Counted from the first letter of the stretch, positions 27,293 to 38,176 are shown. The stretch is 52,995 bases of DNA from Rhodocyclaceae bacterium (GCA_020445785.1 JAGRFZ010000013.1:42633-95627), one strand, 5' to 3'. The notes: generated by a model not told the origin, from the letters alone. Made by a program: numbers and translations.

Positions 27293-27616
27293 TCAGACTC
27301 CCCAGGTGACCGGCTTTTCGTCGTCGAGGGCGTACTGCATCAGTTCCAGGAAGGGGATCGCCCGCTGGGCGAGATGGATCATCGGCTGGCCGGTTCCCTG
27401 GTCCACCGGATCGGGATCGCCGGAGTCGCGCTCGGCGCGGCTGGCCTTGTCGTCGTCGACGGCCGCCCGCAGCCGCGCGATCGCCTCCGGCAATTGCTCG
27501 ACGGTAATGACGCCCTGGCTCGCATCGGGATCCTTGCCGATGATTCTCAGCAGTTCCCGGGCATTCTTCGCGAACATCATGACGTCGCCGCTGGCCTGGG
27601 ACTTGAACGTGATCAT
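27293..27616 (-). CDS. DUF1840 protein
   Basis: A 107-residue soluble protein with the family start MITFKSQASGDVMMF, centre GVITVEQLPEAIARLRAAV and end KPVTWGV. The family is widespread in beta- and some gammaproteobacteria and has no assigned function. The ATG at 27616 follows GGAGG; the longer frame to 28150 overlaps the reductase gene. As first gene of the operon with the QseB-like system it may share its regulation. A possible -10 (TACAAT, 27658-27663 minus) lies about 40 bases upstream. Confidence 0.92.
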   Translation of the reverse strand: MITFKSQASGDVMMFAKNARELLRIIGKDPDASQGVITVEQLPEAIARLRAAVDDDKASRAERDSGDPDPVDQGTGQPMIHLAQRAIPFLELMQYALDDEKPVTWGV

Positions 27617-27699
27617 CGCTGTGCCTCCGTTGATCGGGCTTGCCCGCCCATCGCGGCATTGTAGCGGGGCAGCGCGCAGCGACGCCTGCGAGTGGCCGT

Positions 27700-28305
27700 T
27701 CAGCCCGGCCGGGCAAGCCGCCGGCCGAGGCGCTCGGCACGCCGCAGCACGCTCGGCGAGAGCGGCATGGGATCGCGATTGACCAGTCCCTGCCAGACGA
27801 AACCGAGGGGTCGGAATCCGAGCATCGTCGCCAACTGGTCCAGCGCGGAGGCGGCGCCGGCGAACCAGTGCCCCATCCACGCCGGTGCCGCGCTGGCGCT
27901 GATCAGCACCGCGGGCCGGCGCGGCTTCGGCCGGCGCATCCGCGGTGCAGGCGTCCCCCACGGCCACCATGCCGCGCCGACACAGCGCTCCATCAGGATT
28001 CGCGTCACTGCCGTGACATTGCCCAGATTCACCGGCGCCGCGAGAACGATGCCGTCGGCGCGATCGAGGCGTGACAACAGGGCCGGAACGCCATCGTGGA
28101 TGACGCATTCGCCACGCGCCTCGCCGGGCTGCTGCATGCACAGCCGGCAATTGGCGCAGTGGCGCATGTCCAGGTCGCGCAATCGCACCACCTCGGTGAC
28201 TGCGCCCTCGGCGCGGGCCGCGGCCAATGTGGCCTCGACCAGGCGCTCGGTAACGCCACCGGCGCGGTAACTGCCCACCACCGCAACGATATCCCGCCGG
28301 TCCAT
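27700..28305 (-). CDS. NAD(P)H-dependent FMN reductase / flavodoxin-like protein
   Basis: A 201-residue flavodoxin-fold oxidoreductase. The phosphate loop is GSYRAGGVTERLVE, the MRHCANCRLCMQQ segment carries three cysteines as in iron-sulfur flavoprotein-like reductases, and the second FMN contact is LAAPVNLGNVTAV. The three cysteines could hold an Fe-S cluster, but spacing alone does not prove it. The ATG at 28305 follows GGGAGG, so the GTG two codons upstream is not used. Physiological substrate unknown. Confidence 0.87.
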   Translation of the reverse strand: MDRRDIVAVVGSYRAGGVTERLVEATLAAARAEGAVTEVVRLRDLDMRHCANCRLCMQQPGEARGECVIHDGVPALLSRLDRADGIVLAAPVNLGNVTAVTRILMERCVGAAWWPWGTPAPRMRRPKPRRPAVLISASAAPAWMGHWFAGAASALDQLATMLGFRPLGFVWQGLVNRDPMPLSPSVLRRAERLGRRLARPG

Positions 28306-28486
28306 GACCACCTCCCGATCCGATCGTCGATGCTGCCTCTAATTCGTTCTATGTCGTGCGCGGGCGACCGTCCACGATCAAGCGATCGATGGACCGGCGG
28401 ACCGGCGGATTTTCGCCGATCGACGCATCCCGAGCGGCGGATTGCCGCCGCAACCGCCGGCGCTCGGGGTGAGGCAGAGACGCGGA

Positions 28487-28502
28487 TGGCCCGATCGATG
28501 CA
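28487..28502 (+). promoter_or_regulatory. Upstream copy of a tandem sigma-54 promoter motif
   Basis: TGGCCCGATCGATGCA has GG and GC separated by ten bases as sigma-54 requires. It is 14 of 16 identical to the second copy 39 bases downstream. It may be a second promoter or a duplicated relic. Confidence 0.5.
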
Positions 28503-28525
28503 CGGATTCCGATCGCAACACGAAT

Positions 28526-28541
28526 TGGCCCGATTGATGCT
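28526..28541 (+). promoter_or_regulatory. Sigma-54 promoter of the TAXI receptor gene
   Basis: TGGCCCGATTGATGCT matches the TGGCAC-N5-TTGC consensus with intact GG-N10-GC. Transcription would start near 28552, about 90 bases before the start codon. DctB/DctD-type control of dicarboxylate TRAP transport uses sigma-54, and a DctB-like kinase lies downstream. Confidence 0.6.
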
Positions 28542-28557
28542 TCACCTTGACCGAGGC

Positions 28558-28612
28558 CGAGCCCGGACCCTTTCCGCATACCCCCTCCCCCTCTTGCGAT
28601 GGACCGGGCTCG
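28558..28612 (+). other. Leader stem-loop of the TAXI receptor mRNA
   Basis: CGAGCCCGG (28558-28566) pairs perfectly with CCGGGCTCG (28604-28612), with two more pairs after an A-A mismatch and a pyrimidine-rich loop. It begins about six bases after the predicted start site and ends about 20 bases before the ribosome site GAGGAGA. Confidence 0.45.
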
Positions 28613-28643
28613 TACCTCGCCACAACAAACCGAGGAGACAATC

Positions 28644-29591
28644 TTGAAACTGATCAAGTCGCTGCTGGTCGGCGTCATGGCGCTGGCCGCGCTGCCCGCG
28701 ATCGCCGAGCAAAAGTTCGTCACCGTCCTTACCGGAGGCACGAGCGGGGTCTATTACCCGATGGGCGTCGCCATGTCCCAACTGTTCGGCAACGCGCTAC
28801 CGACCGCCAAGGTCAGCGTCCAATCGACCAAGGCGAGCGCCGAAAACGTCAACCTGCTCCAGTCCAGTCGTGGCGAAGTGGCCTTCGCCCTCGGCGACAC
28901 CGTGTCCTACGCCTGGAACGGCAATGCCGAAGTCGGCTTCAAGAAGCCCCTCGACAAGCTCCGCGCCATGGCCGCGATCTATCCCAATTTCGTCCAGATC
29001 GTGGCATCCAAGGAATCCGGCATCCGTAGTCTGGCCGACCTCAAGGGCAAGCGCGTCTCGGTGGGCGCGCCCAAGTCGGGCACGGAATTGAACGCACGCG
29101 CGGTGTTCGCGGCGGCCGGCATCCGTTACGACGACCTCGGCAAGGTCGAGTACCTGCCCTTCGGCGAGTCGGTCGAGCTCATCAAGAACCGCCAACTCGA
29201 CGCCACCCTGCAATCGGCCGGGCTCGGCGTCGCGTCGATCCGCGACCTGTCCACTTCGGTGGATATCGTTCTCGTGCCGATTCCCGACGACATCGTCTCG
29301 GCCATCGGCGATTCGGCCTACCAGGCCGGCGTGGTTCCGGCCGGCACCTACAACGGCCAGGACGCCGACGTACCGACCGCGGCGATCCGCAACATCCTGG
29401 TCACCCACGAAGGCGTCGAAGAGGCCGCCGTCTACGAGATGACCAAGTCCATCTTCACCAACCTCGACGCCCTCGTCGCGGCCCACTCCGCAGCCAAGGG
29501 CATCAAGGCCGACAGCGCCGCCCGCGGGCTCCCGATTCCGTTGCACCCGGGCGCCGAGCGCTACTACCGCGAAGCCGGGCTGCTGCAGTAG
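28644..29591 (+). CDS. TAXI-family TRAP transporter substrate-binding receptor
   Basis: A 315-residue periplasmic receptor. It starts with TTG at 28644 behind GAGGAGA, which gives the textbook signal peptide MKLIKSLLVGVMALAALPAIA. The ATG at 28599 lacks a ribosome site and would spoil the signal. Family motifs include TVLTGGTSGVYYPMG, KASAENVNLLQSSRGEVAF, LKGKRVSVGAPKSGTELNA and HPGAERYYREAGL. TAXI receptors work with fused TRAP permeases and often bind glutamate or dicarboxylates. The partner permease follows after a terminator-like hairpin, and a sigma-54 promoter lies upstream. Confidence 0.95.
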   Translation: MKLIKSLLVGVMALAALPAIAEQKFVTVLTGGTSGVYYPMGVAMSQLFGNALPTAKVSVQSTKASAENVNLLQSSRGEVAFALGDTVSYAWNGNAEVGFKKPLDKLRAMAAIYPNFVQIVASKESGIRSLADLKGKRVSVGAPKSGTELNARAVFAAAGIRYDDLGKVEYLPFGESVELIKNRQLDATLQSAGLGVASIRDLSTSVDIVLVPIPDDIVSAIGDSAYQAGVVPAGTYNGQDADVPTAAIRNILVTHEGVEEAAVYEMTKSIFTNLDALVAAHSAAKGIKADSAARGLPIPLHPGAERYYREAGLLQ

Positions 29592-29629
29592 GCATCGCCC
29601 CTCCGCCCGCGCCGGCGCGGCGCGGGTTT

Positions 29630-29660
29630 CCGCCCCCTGGCTCACCGGGGGGCGGTCTTT
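29630..29660 (+). terminator. Intrinsic terminator or attenuator between receptor and permease
   Basis: CCGCCCCC (29630-29637) pairs perfectly with GGGGGCGG (29648-29655) around a ten-base loop and is followed by TCTTT. A partial terminator here would give more receptor than permease, as is common for binding-protein transporters. Confidence 0.6.
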
Positions 29661-29714
29661 AGCCCCCTGTTTCACCGTGCAGGCGCATCCCGTTCGCGGA
29701 TGCGGGAGGCGAGC

Positions 29715-31760
<2,046 letters not shown>

Positions 31761-31818
31761 GCGCGCGGACGGCGCGAACGTCGTGGCGGCCGGGTTTTCG
31801 CTCGGGAGCGCGGGCCGT

Positions 31819-33720
31819 ATGCTTGTCGGCACCGCACCCGGCCTCGCCGACGCGATGACCCCCGCCCGCCAATTGCAGAGCTTCGCTCTTCGCCTGCTGC
31901 TGATCCTACTGCCCGGCCTGCTGGCCGGCGGTCTGGCCTATCGTCACTTCCTCGATAGCGAACTGGCGCAGCTGGCGCGCGCCAATGAAGCCCGCCTCGA
32001 GTTCTACCGCAGCAGCTTGATCCAGACCCTCGAGGAATTCCGCCTGCTGCCCGGCGTAATCGGACTCGACAGTCGCGTCCGGAGCCTGCTCGAACAACCC
32101 GGCCAAGATGGCTTGGCCGAGGCCGTCAATCACTATCTCGAGCAGGTCGGTGCCGACCCGGCCATCCAGTTCGTGTTCGTGCTGGATCCCGAGGGAACCG
32201 CACTGGCCGCCAGCAACTGGCGTGACGAGTTCAGCCTGGTCGGCAGCAACTATGGTTTCCGGCCCTATTTCGAGGAGGCCATGGCGGGCGGCGCCGGGCG
32301 CTTCTACGGCATTGGCGTCACCACCCAGTTGGCCGGTTTCTTCCTGTCGGCTCCGGTGACCATCGACGGACGTATCGCCGGCGTCACGGTAGTCAAGATC
32401 AGCCTCGATCGTTTCGAGGACGCTTGGCGCCGTTCCGGCGACCTGCTGATGCTGACCGACCGGCTGGGCGTCGCCCTGATGGCGTCGTCGCCCGGCTGGA
32501 AGTTTCGCAGCTTGCGACCGATCGGCCGCGAGGAAGCGGAGACCCTGGCCCACACCCAGCAGTATCTCTACGAGGAACTGCCGCCGCTGCGTGCGGCCGA
32601 CGGCGGCGCGCTGGTGCCCCGCGCCGGTGAGACCCGCGTGGTCTCGCTGGCACGGGATGCCCAGCCCTTCGTCAGCGGTGCCCGCGGCAGCCGCGACTAC
32701 CTGCTGCAGGCGGCGGCGCTGCCGGAGTACGGATGGCAACTGCTGTTCTTTTCCGAACTCACCGACGTGCGGGTGCTGGCCCTGACCGGCGCGATCGCGG
32801 TCGGCCTGGCCACGCTGCTGCTGCTGACCGCCGGCATGTTGATGGAATTGCGGCGCCGCCGCCTGCTGGAGCGGCAGGCGGCGCGGGTGGCCCTCGAACA
32901 GATCCAGGCCGACCTCGAGGCGCGCATTGCCGAGCGTACCGAGGCGTTGACCGAAGCCAACCGTCGCCTCGAGCAACGGGTGACCGCGCTCAAGGAGGCG
33001 GAACAGATTCTGACCCGGACCCGCGACAGCGCGGTGCAGGCCGGCAAGCTCGCTGTGCTGGGCCAGATGGCGGCCGGCATCACCCACGAGATCAACCAGC
33101 CCCTGGCGGCGTTGACCACCTTGGCCGACAACGCCGCGACCCTGGTGAGCCGCGGCCGCAGCGACGAGGCGCGCCAGAATCTGGGCTACATCAGCGAGCT
33201 TGCCCAGCGCATGGGTCGCATCGTCGGCCAGCTCAAGACCTTCGCCCGGCGCGGCGAAGAGCACCTGTCCGCCGTGCCGGTATCGGACGCCATGAACAAC
33301 GTGCTGCGCCTGTTCGAAACGCGCGGCCAGCGCTCGGGGCTCGACATCCGCGTCACCTGCCGAGTCCCGGGGCTATGCGCCCGTGCCGACCCGGTGCGCC
33401 TCGAGCAAGTGCTGCTGAACCTCGTGAGCAACGCCGTCGACGCGATGGAGCAGCAGAACGAAGGTGCGCTCGACATCGAATGCGATCGCGCGGGAGATGC
33501 CGTCGAGATCACCCTGCGGGACAATGGCCCGGGGATATCCGCCGAGGCCTTGCCCCACCTGTTCGAGCCATTCTTCACGACCAAGCCGGCAGGCAAGGGG
33601 CTGGGCTTGGGGCTGGCGATTTCGCGCCTCATCGTCGAGAGCCTGGACGGGCGGCTGTCGGCGGGGAACAATGCGGACGGTGGCGCTTGGTTCCGGGTGT
33701 CGTTTCCCGTGGCGGAGTGA
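31819..33720 (+). CDS. DctB-like sensor histidine kinase
   Basis: About 633 residues. A first TM segment near 20-45, a large periplasmic double-PAS-type sensor domain, a second TM near 325-350 and a coiled segment (RIAERTEALTEANRRLEQR) lead to the kinase core: H-box GITHEINQPLAALTTLADNA, LVSNAVDAM, DNGPGI and GKGLGLGLAISR. HEINQPL is typical of DctB. The start is uncertain: ATG 31819 has GGGAG ten bases away, while ATG 31855 lacks a site but still precedes TM1. It should sense the transporter's substrate. No DctD-type regulator follows, so its partner is encoded elsewhere. Confidence 0.9.
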   Translation: MLVGTAPGLADAMTPARQLQSFALRLLLILLPGLLAGGLAYRHFLDSELAQLARANEARLEFYRSSLIQTLEEFRLLPGVIGLDSRVRSLLEQPGQDGLAEAVNHYLEQVGADPAIQFVFVLDPEGTALAASNWRDEFSLVGSNYGFRPYFEEAMAGGAGRFYGIGVTTQLAGFFLSAPVTIDGRIAGVTVVKISLDRFEDAWRRSGDLLMLTDRLGVALMASSPGWKFRSLRPIGREEAETLAHTQQYLYEELPPLRAADGGALVPRAGETRVVSLARDAQPFVSGARGSRDYLLQAAALPEYGWQLLFFSELTDVRVLALTGAIAVGLATLLLLTAGMLMELRRRRLLERQAARVALEQIQADLEARIAERTEALTEANRRLEQRVTALKEAEQILTRTRDSAVQAGKLAVLGQMAAGITHEINQPLAALTTLADNAATLVSRGRSDEARQNLGYISELAQRMGRIVGQLKTFARRGEEHLSAVPVSDAMNNVLRLFETRGQRSGLDIRVTCRVPGLCARADPVRLEQVLLNLVSNAVDAMEQQNEGALDIECDRAGDAVEITLRDNGPGISAEALPHLFEPFFTTKPAGKGLGLGLAISRLIVESLDGRLSAGNNADGGAWFRVSFPVAE

Positions 33721-33796
33721 GCTTGGGGATGGCGGTCGATCGGCCATGATGGCGACCGCGGCTGCGCAACGAACACGGGCAAGCGCAAAAGGAAGC

Positions 33797-34486
33797 ATGA
33801 CCGGCGACACCGGATCCGATACGAACCAGCGCGAGGCAGCCGCGTCGGCGACCGGCGAGTGCCCGCGCGCCGTCGGCACAAGAAGCGCCGGCGTGCCACG
33901 CCGAAGCCGTCTGGCGCTGGTGATTCTCGCTTCCCTGCTGATCCCGATCCTGCCGTTTCTCGCAGTCGGCGAACTGCCCGGCGAACGATGGCTCTCGGCG
34001 CTCGACGCCAACGCGCTGCAGTTCGGCATGGCCGCCGCCGCGCTGCTCGCATCGGATGTCTGGATACCCGTGCCGTCGAGCATCGTCGGTACGCTGGCCG
34101 GCGCGCGGCTGGGCTGGTGGGGTGGCTTTCTCTGGGTATGGACCGGGCTGATGGGCGGCAATCTGCTGGGCTACGTCTCCGGCCGCTGGTTGTTTGCGCG
34201 CTTCGGTCCGCAGATCGGGGAGGCACCGACCCTCGCCGGCCTGCTGGTCAGCCGCCCCGTGCCGGTGCTCGCCGAGGCCACGACCTTCCTCGCCGGGGCC
34301 ACGCGCGTGCGCATAGTGCCGTTCGTGCTCGCCTGCGGCGTCGGCAACGCCATCTACGCGATGACGCTGACGGTCAGCGGGGCAGAACTGATGCCGTCCG
34401 GATGGCTGGGGCCGGGACTCGCCGTGCCCCTGCTGCTTCCGGTGGCAGGCTGGGTGATCTGGCGTGCCGCGCGCAAGCGGGGCTGA
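33797..34486 (+). CDS. VTT-domain (DedA/TVP38-like) membrane protein
   Basis: A 229-residue protein with hydrophilic N-terminal 40 residues and about five hydrophobic segments. The SNARE-associated/VTT signature is visible in PVPSSIVGTLAGARLGWWGG and WTGLMGGNLLGYVSGRWLFARFG. Members of this superfamily act in phospholipid and polyprenyl-phosphate flipping and membrane homeostasis. The ATG at 33797 follows GGAAG; an ATG at 33749 is less likely. It converges with a YdjY-like gene. In E. coli ydjX, ydjY and ydjZ similarly join TVP38-type proteins with YdjY. Confidence 0.85.
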   Translation: MTGDTGSDTNQREAAASATGECPRAVGTRSAGVPRRSRLALVILASLLIPILPFLAVGELPGERWLSALDANALQFGMAAAALLASDVWIPVPSSIVGTLAGARLGWWGGFLWVWTGLMGGNLLGYVSGRWLFARFGPQIGEAPTLAGLLVSRPVPVLAEATTFLAGATRVRIVPFVLACGVGNAIYAMTLTVSGAELMPSGWLGPGLAVPLLLPVAGWVIWRAARKRG

Positions 34487-34510
34487 GCGCCGACGTGTCT
34501 TCGTGGAAGC

Positions 34511-35257
34511 TCAGTCGTCGGCGGCCGCCGCAGGCGGGCGCGCGATCTCCAGCACGATCGGCGAACCCGGCGGCGGCAGGACTTCGTCATTGCCGATGAC
34601 GCTGCCGTAGCCGCCGACCCCGAGGCCGCCACGGTGGTGGATGACGCTGCTGACGTCGTGCACGAATCCGATCAGGGTTCCCGCCACGTCGGCCAGATAC
34701 TCGCCCCTCGGATTCATCAAGGAGCCCGTGTATACCCACTCGTGCCGGTCGCTCGGCTGGCCCCGCTGGGTGAGCGCTTCTTCGGCACGAATTCTTCGCA
34801 CCTCGCCGCCCTCGGTCCAACTCAGATGCACCGTCACCGGGTCACCGGGCACCGGCTGGGGGTCGAAGTGCGTCGCCGGTTGGCGACCATTGGCCGGATC
34901 CAGTCCGATGAACAGACAGGCCAGATTGAAGCGAATGGCATCGGTGTCGAGTTCGACGATGCTCTCGTAGTTCTTGTAGCCGCCCTTGGTTCCCGCGAGA
35001 AACTCCATCGGCATGTCGGGACGGTCGTGTCCGAGCACCCGCCCGGGCACGACGAAGGATCGGGCGGTCCTGTCGATCTCGATGCTGCCGAGGCGATAGC
35101 GGCCGCCCCCCAGTTCCTGGAGCTCCGAGGCGAGGTCGGCGCCCGCCTGCGCCCATGCCGGCGCAGCGCCGGCCGGCAGCACGGCCAGCGCAGTCGCCAA
35201 GCGCAAGAGCAGTCGCCGGCAGCCCCGCTTGGCGAGTGCGCCGCTCGGGCACGTCAT
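34511..35257 (-). CDS. YdjY-like exported protein
   Basis: A 248-residue protein with a signal peptide ending at about AWAQA. The mature part carries the YdjY-type pattern YRLGSIEIDRTARSFVVPGRV, MEFLAGTKGGYKNYESIVEL and RFNLACLFIGLDPANG. YdjY domains are periplasmic or lipoprotein modules of unknown activity. The ATG overlaps the methyltransferase stop (ATGA), so it is translationally coupled and is the last gene of the long minus-strand operon that begins at 41587. Confidence 0.83.
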   Translation of the reverse strand: MTCPSGALAKRGCRRLLLRLATALAVLPAGAAPAWAQAGADLASELQELGGGRYRLGSIEIDRTARSFVVPGRVLGHDRPDMPMEFLAGTKGGYKNYESIVELDTDAIRFNLACLFIGLDPANGRQPATHFDPQPVPGDPVTVHLSWTEGGEVRRIRAEEALTQRGQPSDRHEWVYTGSLMNPRGEYLADVAGTLIGFVHDVSSVIHHRGGLGVGGYGSVIGNDEVLPPPGSPIVLEIARPPAAAADD

Positions 35258-36270
35258 GCCGGTTTGACGCCCTGCACCAGCCGATGGGGCATCGGCGGCG
35301 GAAACGATCGGCACGTGACGTCGCCAAAGCCGGCTTCGGCCATCCAGTCGGCAACCGCGGCGTCGGCGTGGATGCCCCCATCCGGCGCCGTCAGCATCAT
35401 GTTCAGCCCGAACAGGGTGGCGAGCAGCGGGCCGGTGCCCGATCGGTCGGTGAAGACATCGCTGACGATCATCAGGCCGCCCGGCTGCAGGCAGCGGTAG
35501 GCACGGGCGATCAGTTCGCGGCAGGATGCCTCGGATTCGCGGTGGAACACACCGGAGATCAGGACCACGTCCCGCCCGTCCGGAAACGGAGTCTGCTTGA
35601 AATCGCCGGGAAGCAGTTCGACGCGCTCGCCGACGCCCATGCCGGCCACGATGTCGGCGGCATGCCGAGCGATGCCCGGCAGGTCGATGACTGTGGCGGA
35701 CAAGGCAGGATGAGCCTGGGCGAACAGGGCCGCATAGGTCCCCGGGCCGCCACCGATGTCGAGCAGGCGTTGCCGACCGCCGAGATCCACCAGTCCGACC
35801 AACGCCCGTCCAGCGCCGATGGCGCGTTCGTGCATCGCATAAACGAAGTCACGGGTCATGCCTTGATCGCCACCCAGGTACGCTTCGGTGGCCAGCGGCG
35901 GCCGGTTCTCGCGCAGTGCCGACTCGAGCTGCCCCCAGGTATCGTAAAGATTGTCGCTGTACCGGAAGGCACTGCCCATGAAGCCCGGCTTGCCGGGCAC
36001 CAGAAAGGCATCGGCGGCCGGCGCGTTTCCGTATTGCCCGCCTTCCAGGGTGAGCAGTTCCAGCGCGACGCAGGCCTTCAGCAGCAGCTCGGTCGGACGC
36101 GGGTGGGTACCGAGCCCGCCGGCGATCTCGCCGACCGGCCGGGGACCATCCGCCAACAGGGCGAACAGTCCGATCCGATTCGCCGTCAGGAATACCTGGG
36201 ATTCCCAGAAGGCGGTGGACAAACGCATCAGGTGCGTGGGGTCGGGACGACTCCCGGGATGAGCGGCCAT
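35254..36270 (-). CDS. O-methyltransferase-type SAM methyltransferase with dimerisation domain
   Basis: A 338-residue protein. The N-terminal winged-helix dimerisation domain (LMRLSTAFWESQVFLTANRIGLF) and the class I methyltransferase core (LLDIGGGPGTYAALFAQAHP, LLPGDFKQTPFP, DVVLISGVFHRES) match the caffeate/hydroxyindole/CrtF-type O-methyltransferases. It is coupled to the YdjY-like gene and follows the radical SAM gene by 21 bases. It probably methylates the product of, or a substrate for, the radical SAM enzyme; that is inference from the operon. Confidence 0.88.
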   Translation of the reverse strand: MAAHPGSRPDPTHLMRLSTAFWESQVFLTANRIGLFALLADGPRPVGEIAGGLGTHPRPTELLLKACVALELLTLEGGQYGNAPAADAFLVPGKPGFMGSAFRYSDNLYDTWGQLESALRENRPPLATEAYLGGDQGMTRDFVYAMHERAIGAGRALVGLVDLGGRQRLLDIGGGPGTYAALFAQAHPALSATVIDLPGIARHAADIVAGMGVGERVELLPGDFKQTPFPDGRDVVLISGVFHRESEASCRELIARAYRCLQPGGLMIVSDVFTDRSGTGPLLATLFGLNMMLTAPDGGIHADAAVADWMAEAGFGDVTCRSFPPPMPHRLVQGVKPA

Positions 36271-36291
36271 GGCTGCGGACTCCAGGTTGAA

Positions 36292-37536
36292 TCAGGCTTG
36301 TTGCGGTGCGAGGCGGTCCATGTCGCATTCCAACTGCATGAAGGCGCAACGATGACACATGAAGGCGTCCGAAACACGCAGGCCATGGCGTCGGCGAATC
36401 TCGGCGTAACCGCTTACCACGCGTTCGAAATAGGATCGCAGACGACCGAGGTACTGGGGATGATCCCGCCCGCCGACCGGCCAGTACAGTGAATAGATCG
36501 GAATGATGCCACGCGAACAGAGATCCTCGGCGCCCTGCAGGGCGAGCGCGGCGGCGGCCTCCCAATCGAGTTCGTGCTCCGGTTCGAGTTCGATCCCGGC
36601 CACCATCGCCGAATAGACTTTTCCCCGACCCCACAGGGAAACGGCCGCTTCGAGCGCTTCGATCCATCGATGGTAGCCGACGTACTGGTGCTTGCCGGGG
36701 CAGACCTTCGAAAAGAGCCCTTCGGACCAGACCTCGAGATTGAAACAGACCGACTGGGCGAGCCCCTCCGCGTGCAACACCGCCAGGGCGTCGGACGGCA
36801 GGGCACCGGAGCCGCAGCACACGGGGATCCGGTCGGGGTTGACGGCCTGTACCTCGCGGGCGAGTTCGATGAAGCGCTTGCCTTCCTCGGCCCAGTCGGT
36901 CAGCGAGCCGCCGACCAGATAGATATGCCGGATCGGCGATTCGGCGAGCGCTGCCTGTAGCGCCTCCTGCAGGTGCTGGACGGTCAGCCGGGGCAGCGCG
37001 GTCTTGCCCGGCTGCTGGCCCAGATGCGCGACGCGTTCATCGGGCGCACCGTAGGCGCAGAAGCCACAGCGCATGGATTTGCCGTCGACCTTGTGCAGAA
37101 AATAATCGCAGCCGGGCGCGACGTTGACCACCGCCATGTCGCCGTGCAGGCTTACCCCCGCCCTCGCCATCGGGAAGCCGTCGCTCGTGTTCTCACCCAT
37201 CCAGCGGGGCAGCGGCTCGAATTGGATGGGGATGGCCTGGTCCGGCGCTTCGTCGTGCCGCAGCAGGTAGCCGGACGCCGCTGAACCGCTGACCACCCAG
37301 GGCGAATGGGCGTTGCCCTTGATGCGGGCGAGCGTGCCGTCCTCGCTGGTCAGCAGGTAGGGGATCGTCACGCTCTTGCGTCCGGTCGGATTCGCTTCGC
37401 CGTCGGCGAAGCGATACGGATAGAAATTCGGGAATGCGTGCTCCGCCGCGGCGCCGAGGGCTTCGCTGTAGCGAATCCCGTCGAAGAGCATGTCGAGCTT
37501 GAATCGGATCGGGTCGGAAAGGGCACGGACGGTCAT
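36292..37536 (-). CDS. Radical SAM protein with an unusual C-x13-C-x2-C cluster motif
   Basis: A 414-residue cytoplasmic protein. The cysteine motif reads C-DYFLHKVDGKSMR-CGFC, giving C-x13-C-x2-C instead of the usual C-x3-C-x2-C, preceded by VVNVAPG. The rest fits a radical SAM barrel: HIYLVGGSLTDWAE (GGE-like strand 2), PVCCGSGALPS, SVCFNLEVWSEGLF and VYSAMVAGIELEPEHE. A C-terminal CHRCAFMQLEC could add cluster ligands. About 150 residues precede the motif. It lies in an operon with an O-methyltransferase and a YdjY-like protein. Reaction unknown. Confidence 0.88.
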   Translation of the reverse strand: MTVRALSDPIRFKLDMLFDGIRYSEALGAAAEHAFPNFYPYRFADGEANPTGRKSVTIPYLLTSEDGTLARIKGNAHSPWVVSGSAASGYLLRHDEAPDQAIPIQFEPLPRWMGENTSDGFPMARAGVSLHGDMAVVNVAPGCDYFLHKVDGKSMRCGFCAYGAPDERVAHLGQQPGKTALPRLTVQHLQEALQAALAESPIRHIYLVGGSLTDWAEEGKRFIELAREVQAVNPDRIPVCCGSGALPSDALAVLHAEGLAQSVCFNLEVWSEGLFSKVCPGKHQYVGYHRWIEALEAAVSLWGRGKVYSAMVAGIELEPEHELDWEAAAALALQGAEDLCSRGIIPIYSLYWPVGGRDHPQYLGRLRSYFERVVSGYAEIRRRHGLRVSDAFMCHRCAFMQLECDMDRLAPQQA

Positions 37537-37630
37537 GCGAGAATCCTCGGCGAAGGGGGTTCAGCGAGCGTTGACGAAGGGTCGGCGGATCGATCGCCGC
37601 GAGCCTGGCTCGAGTGCAGCGCCGCTACCC

Positions 37631-38173
37631 TCAGGCGGTGGAAGCCGCGCCGGGAAACCAGTTGGTGTCCTGCGGCTCGGTCACCTGATTGAGTTCGACC
37701 CAGAGATTGTCCGGACCGACCATGATCGCCACATCGATCCGATAGTCGCCACGCTTGATGCGCTCGGCGTCGAGCGGTGGCGCGATGAATTCGGTCTCGA
37801 AATAAGGGCGGGCGTCTTCCGACTTCTGCAGGCGCTGCAGTTCACGCACCTTCTCCGGCGTCAGCACGAACTGTGCACCGCGTGCCTCGAGGTCGGCGAT
37901 CGCCGACGCCAGGTCGGCCACCCGCAGCCCGAGGTGGTTGCGGAACTCCCACTCCTTGCCGGGCCCCGGCGGGGCGACGAAGTCCGGATCCTGGCGGAAC
38001 ACGAAGGTGATGCCACAGGCGACGATCCGGCTGAACGGCTGACCCGCCATGCGGCCCCGGAAGATCACGGTCGCGTCGAACATGCGAACCCAGAACGCCT
38101 CCATCTCGGCCACATTGCTGCAGGCGAGGGAGACTTCCATGAACGGAAAGGCGGTCACCGGACTCGGCTCCAT
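37631..38173 (-). CDS. VOC-fold protein in the toroid/radical SAM operon
   Basis: A 180-residue glyoxalase/bleomycin-resistance-fold protein. The first module is FMEVSLACSNVAEMEAFWVRM and the second HLGLRVADLASAIADLEARG, ending GPDNLWVELNQV. Candidate metal ligands are in NHLGLRV and the terminal VELNQ. It begins four bases after the upstream gene stop. It is distinct from the VOC protein at 24268. The substrate is unknown, but its place suggests it acts in the same pathway as the neighbouring radical SAM enzyme and methyltransferase. Confidence 0.87.
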   Translation of the reverse strand: MEPSPVTAFPFMEVSLACSNVAEMEAFWVRMFDATVIFRGRMAGQPFSRIVACGITFVFRQDPDFVAPPGPGKEWEFRNHLGLRVADLASAIADLEARGAQFVLTPEKVRELQRLQKSEDARPYFETEFIAPPLDAERIKRGDYRIDVAIMVGPDNLWVELNQVTEPQDTNWFPGAASTA

Positions 38174-38176
38174 CGA

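Larger units (their letters stand above)
28306..28643 (+). other. 338-base intergenic regulatory region before the TAXI receptor gene
   Basis: It separates the divergent reductase and TRAP receptor genes and holds no convincing coding frame. It contains two tandem sigma-54 promoter matches, a short direct repeat (GGACCGGC twice, near 28390-28410) and a 5' leader stem-loop at 28558-28612. Confidence 0.7.
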
